The notes below the pieces were generated by a model. The model was given only the letters and a program-made list of their open reading frames with translations. It was not told the origin of the DNA and did not search any database. This document shows positions 62,221 to 64,000 of a DNA stretch of 64,000 nucleotides, piece after piece (position 1 is the first letter of the stretch; each line of letters starts with the position of its first letter). This DNA comes from Cupriavidus nantongensis. GTDB taxonomy: Bacteria > Pseudomonadota > Gammaproteobacteria > Burkholderiales > Burkholderiaceae. A program made the position numbers and the translations under genes. The DNA lies in contig NZ_CP014844.1 in the NCBI RefSeq assembly GCF_001598055.1, positions 2,472,967 through 2,536,966 of the forward strand, given 5' to 3'.

Positions 62221-63117
62221 ATGACAGCGCGTTCTGTGGTGCGGTACGGCGCCTATCCGACCATCATGGCCCTGGTAATCACAGGGGTTTCGGTCGCCCC
62301 ATCCCACGGCACGCCGCTGGCTTGGCTGGCGTTGTGGGCCGCCGCCGGGCTATTTCTTGTTGCTTGGCTGGAGCGCATTGTCCCGTTCGATGCACGGTGG
62401 CAAAAGCGGGATCTCGACTTTCCGGCGGATGTCGCCCATGCCGTTGTGAATTTGGCCGTGATGCACGGTGCCGTGCTGGGGTTCGTGGTGCTGCGGGAAG
62501 GAACGGGTTGGCCCAAGCTATGGTGGCCTGCGGAATGGCCATACTTGTTGCAGGTATTACTCGCAGGGGCGCCACTGGACCTGTCGCTGTATGCCGTCCA
62601 TCGGCTCAGCCACCACTACGGCTTTCTGTGGCGGCTGCACAGCATTCATCATTCGTCGCGGCGGCTCTACTGGCTAAACGGGGAACGCCGCCACCCGCTG
62701 CATGCAGCCCTGATGGCGGGTCCGGGCTTACTGGTCCTGGGCATACTAGGCGCGCCGGCCGAGGTAGTGGCCGGCTGGTTCGCAATCCTGGCGGTCCATC
62801 TGGCATTCCAGCATGCCAACCTGGACTATAGCCTGGGGCCGGTGCGGTATATGTTAGGCGTGGCAGAACTCCATCGCTGGCACCATCGGGAGCGCTTCGC
62901 GGACGCGCAGGTCAATTTCGGGGAGTTCTGGCTGGTATGGGACCACCTCTTCGGTACCTTCTATCAACCGCAGGCGCCACTGGGCGCAATCGGCATCGAA
63001 GGCGACCCGGTGCCGCACCGCTACGGCGAGCAACTGATTTATCCGTTTGAACGACCGGATCCGCAAGTTCGTCTGGCCACCGAAGACGTCTCGCAGGGCC
63101 GCGATGCTGATGTCTAA
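62221..63117 (+). CDS. sterol desaturase / fatty-acid hydroxylase superfamily membrane protein
   Basis: A 298-residue membrane di-iron protein starting at ATG 62221 (GGAG 6 bases upstream); a TTG at 62203 after GGAGG is also possible. The three histidine boxes are visible: HRLSHH, HSIHHSS and HRWHHRE. Such genes recur in metal-resistance regions of Cupriavidus, perhaps altering membrane lipids, but this link is inference. It is divergent from the CDF gene. It is not closely related to the protein at 2406. Confidence 0.85.
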   Translation: MTARSVVRYGAYPTIMALVITGVSVAPSHGTPLAWLALWAAAGLFLVAWLERIVPFDARWQKRDLDFPADVAHAVVNLAVMHGAVLGFVVLREGTGWPKLWWPAEWPYLLQVLLAGAPLDLSLYAVHRLSHHYGFLWRLHSIHHSSRRLYWLNGERRHPLHAALMAGPGLLVLGILGAPAEVVAGWFAILAVHLAFQHANLDYSLGPVRYMLGVAELHRWHHRERFADAQVNFGEFWLVWDHLFGTFYQPQAPLGAIGIEGDPVPHRYGEQLIYPFERPDPQVRLATEDVSQGRDADV

Positions 63118-63188
63118 AGCCGCTCTCGTTGGTGAAACCGGCTCGCAAGCTGCATCCAGCATGAATGCTCAGGTGGGATCTGACAGGA

Positions 63189-63380
63189 CTATTTGCGCCG
63201 TCTTGAAGTTATGCGACGTCGCGTGGACGAACCTGATCTGTCATTCTCGAGGCCGCGCTTGATGCGCATCTGGCGACGAAAATGCCAGGCAAGCGAACCT
63301 GTAGCACACACCGTGAACGCCACGGCAAACACGATGACAACGATGACTTCACGTGGCAGGTCGAAGGGTGGGCGGCTCAC
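63189..63380 (-). CDS. possible small single-helix membrane protein
   Basis: A 63-residue frame from GTG 63380 (VSRPPFDLPREVIVVIVFAV) with one strong hydrophobic helix (VIVVIVFAVAFTVCATGSLAW) and a very basic C-terminus (RRQMRIKRG, TRRRITSRRRK). It has the one-helix-plus-basic-tail design of the small protein at 43027. No good ribosome-binding site was found, so this is tentative. Confidence 0.35.
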   Translation of the reverse strand: MSRPPFDLPREVIVVIVFAVAFTVCATGSLAWHFRRQMRIKRGLENDRSGSSTRRRITSRRRK

Positions 63381-63516
63381 TGTGGCCGAACGTTCATGGA
63401 AAGCGGTTTCGATCCCGACGACGCCATTCGGAGGTCTACCGAAGCGGCGTGACGGAGGATTTTGGCCATGGCAGGCGGCACACTGCCCCGATGCGAGCGG
63501 TGGTGCCGCCTGAGTT

Positions 63517-63870
63517 TTACTTGCGCTGCATGTCCACGACTGTCGGCTTGCCGTCGACCGTGTCGAATACGGCGGTAACCGCATCACCTTCCTTGAAGTC
63601 CTTCAACGAAGCGCGATCCTTGACCGGGAACGCCATGGTCATGGCGGACATGCCGAGATTTTCGATCGGGCCGTGCTTGAGGGTAACTTTCCCTGCCTTC
63701 GCATCGATCTTCTTTACCTCTGCCGCAACCGGGTGGGGGGCCTGCTTCGTTTCGGCTGACGGCTTCATGTCCATGCCCTTCATATCCATGCCGTCCATCG
63801 ACCCTGCCGCGAACGCAGCCGGTGTGGCAGCGAGAGCAGCCATGATGGCAAGAGTTTTGACGTATTTCAT
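63517..63870 (-). CDS. CusF-like periplasmic copper/silver chaperone
   Basis: A 117-residue secreted protein with a signal peptide (KTLAIMAALAATPAAFA), a Met/Asp-rich linker (SMDGMDMKGMDMK) and a CusF-type beta barrel. KAGKVTLKHGPIENLGMSAM and TMAFPVKD provide the His/Met/Trp-region ligands of the family: HGPI and M-x-M motifs are present. It delivers copper or silver ions to the RND pump whose gene overlaps it by 4 bases (ATGA). Confidence 0.87.
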   Translation of the reverse strand: MKYVKTLAIMAALAATPAAFAAGSMDGMDMKGMDMKPSAETKQAPHPVAAEVKKIDAKAGKVTLKHGPIENLGMSAMTMAFPVKDRASLKDFKEGDAVTAVFDTVDGKPTVVDMQRK

Positions 63871-64000
63871 TGTGATTCCTCCGGGAGTGAGGGGTGGGTG
63901 GAAAGTGAGACAGATTCGGCCTGCCGTCTGCGTATCAGCAAGTACACCGCCGGCACAACAAACAGGGAAAGCAATGGCGCGGTGACCATGCCGCCAACCA
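63867..64000 (-). CDS. RND-family heavy-metal pump (CusA/SilA-like), C-terminal end
   Basis: The minus strand ends with VGGMVTAPLLSLFVVPAVYL, LIRRRQAES...LPEESQ and stop. This is the last transmembrane helix of a heavy-metal RND pump. The gene continues beyond the window. The stop overlaps the cusF-like ATG, showing translational coupling of the pump and its chaperone. Confidence 0.82.
   Translation of the reverse strand, partial: VGGMVTAPLLSLFVVPAVYLLIRRRQAESVSLSTHPSLPEESQ

Overview
The window looks like an accessory, mobile-element-rich part of a Cupriavidus/Ralstonia-type betaproteobacterial replicon (chromid, megaplasmid or genomic island). The basis is the complete czcN-I-C-B-A-D-R-S-E gene order known from Cupriavidus metallidurans, a pbrT/pbrR-type lead/cadmium locus, high-GC codon use, and many Burkholderiaceae-type regulators. 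No plasmid replication or transfer genes, tRNA, rRNA or CRISPR array were seen.

Layout. 1-3.8 kb: end of a GMC oxidoreductase, a small dimeric-barrel protein and an AraC regulator divergent from a membrane hydroxylase. 4-10.7 kb: island material with an orphan Xre regulator and its operator, a divergent tyrosine recombinase and KfrA-like coiled-coil protein, an H-NS-like gene with a frameshift, and a run of uncharacterised genes (HAD, two island-specific families, DUF4261). 10.9-16.4 kb: a HxlR-controlled reductase cluster, a DD-peptidase, an aspA-racemase deletion chimera and its LysR neighbour. 16.5-20.5 kb: one very large stand-alone protein that appears to combine a PD-(D/E)XK nuclease, helical repeats, a GreA/GreB C-terminal-like domain and a PIN-like domain. 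This is the best candidate for an undescribed defence or conflict system. 20.5-32.5 kb: IS5-type and IS21-type elements, a beheaded integrase, several repeat and palindrome blocks, paralogues of the island genes seen at 8-10 kb, a His-rich DMT exporter and an intact H-NS-like gene.

32.8-44.6 kb is the czc determinant on the minus strand: regulator pair CzcRS, exporter CzcCBA, CDF pump CzcD, periplasmic CzcE and CzcI, and CzcN. A divergent mgtC-like gene follows. A terminator-like hairpin sits between czcA and czcD. 44.7-50.7 kb holds a group II intron and a second KfrA-integrase pair, this one lying inside a split doxX gene.

50.8-62.1 kb is a rearranged lead/cadmium region: pbrT, a PbrR/CadR-type promoter that now precedes a PAP2 gene, a MAPEG gene and an ompH gene each cut at an IS3 element, a decayed second copy of the PAP2-MAPEG stretch, then cadR, an AraC gene, lspA and cadA with four heavy-metal domains, and a short CDF transporter. 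At least five MerR-type 19-bp-spacer sites suggest one metal regulon. The right end has a membrane hydroxylase, a CusF-like copper chaperone and the tail of an RND pump gene.

All calls come from reading the sequence and from recognition of family motifs. No searches were run.
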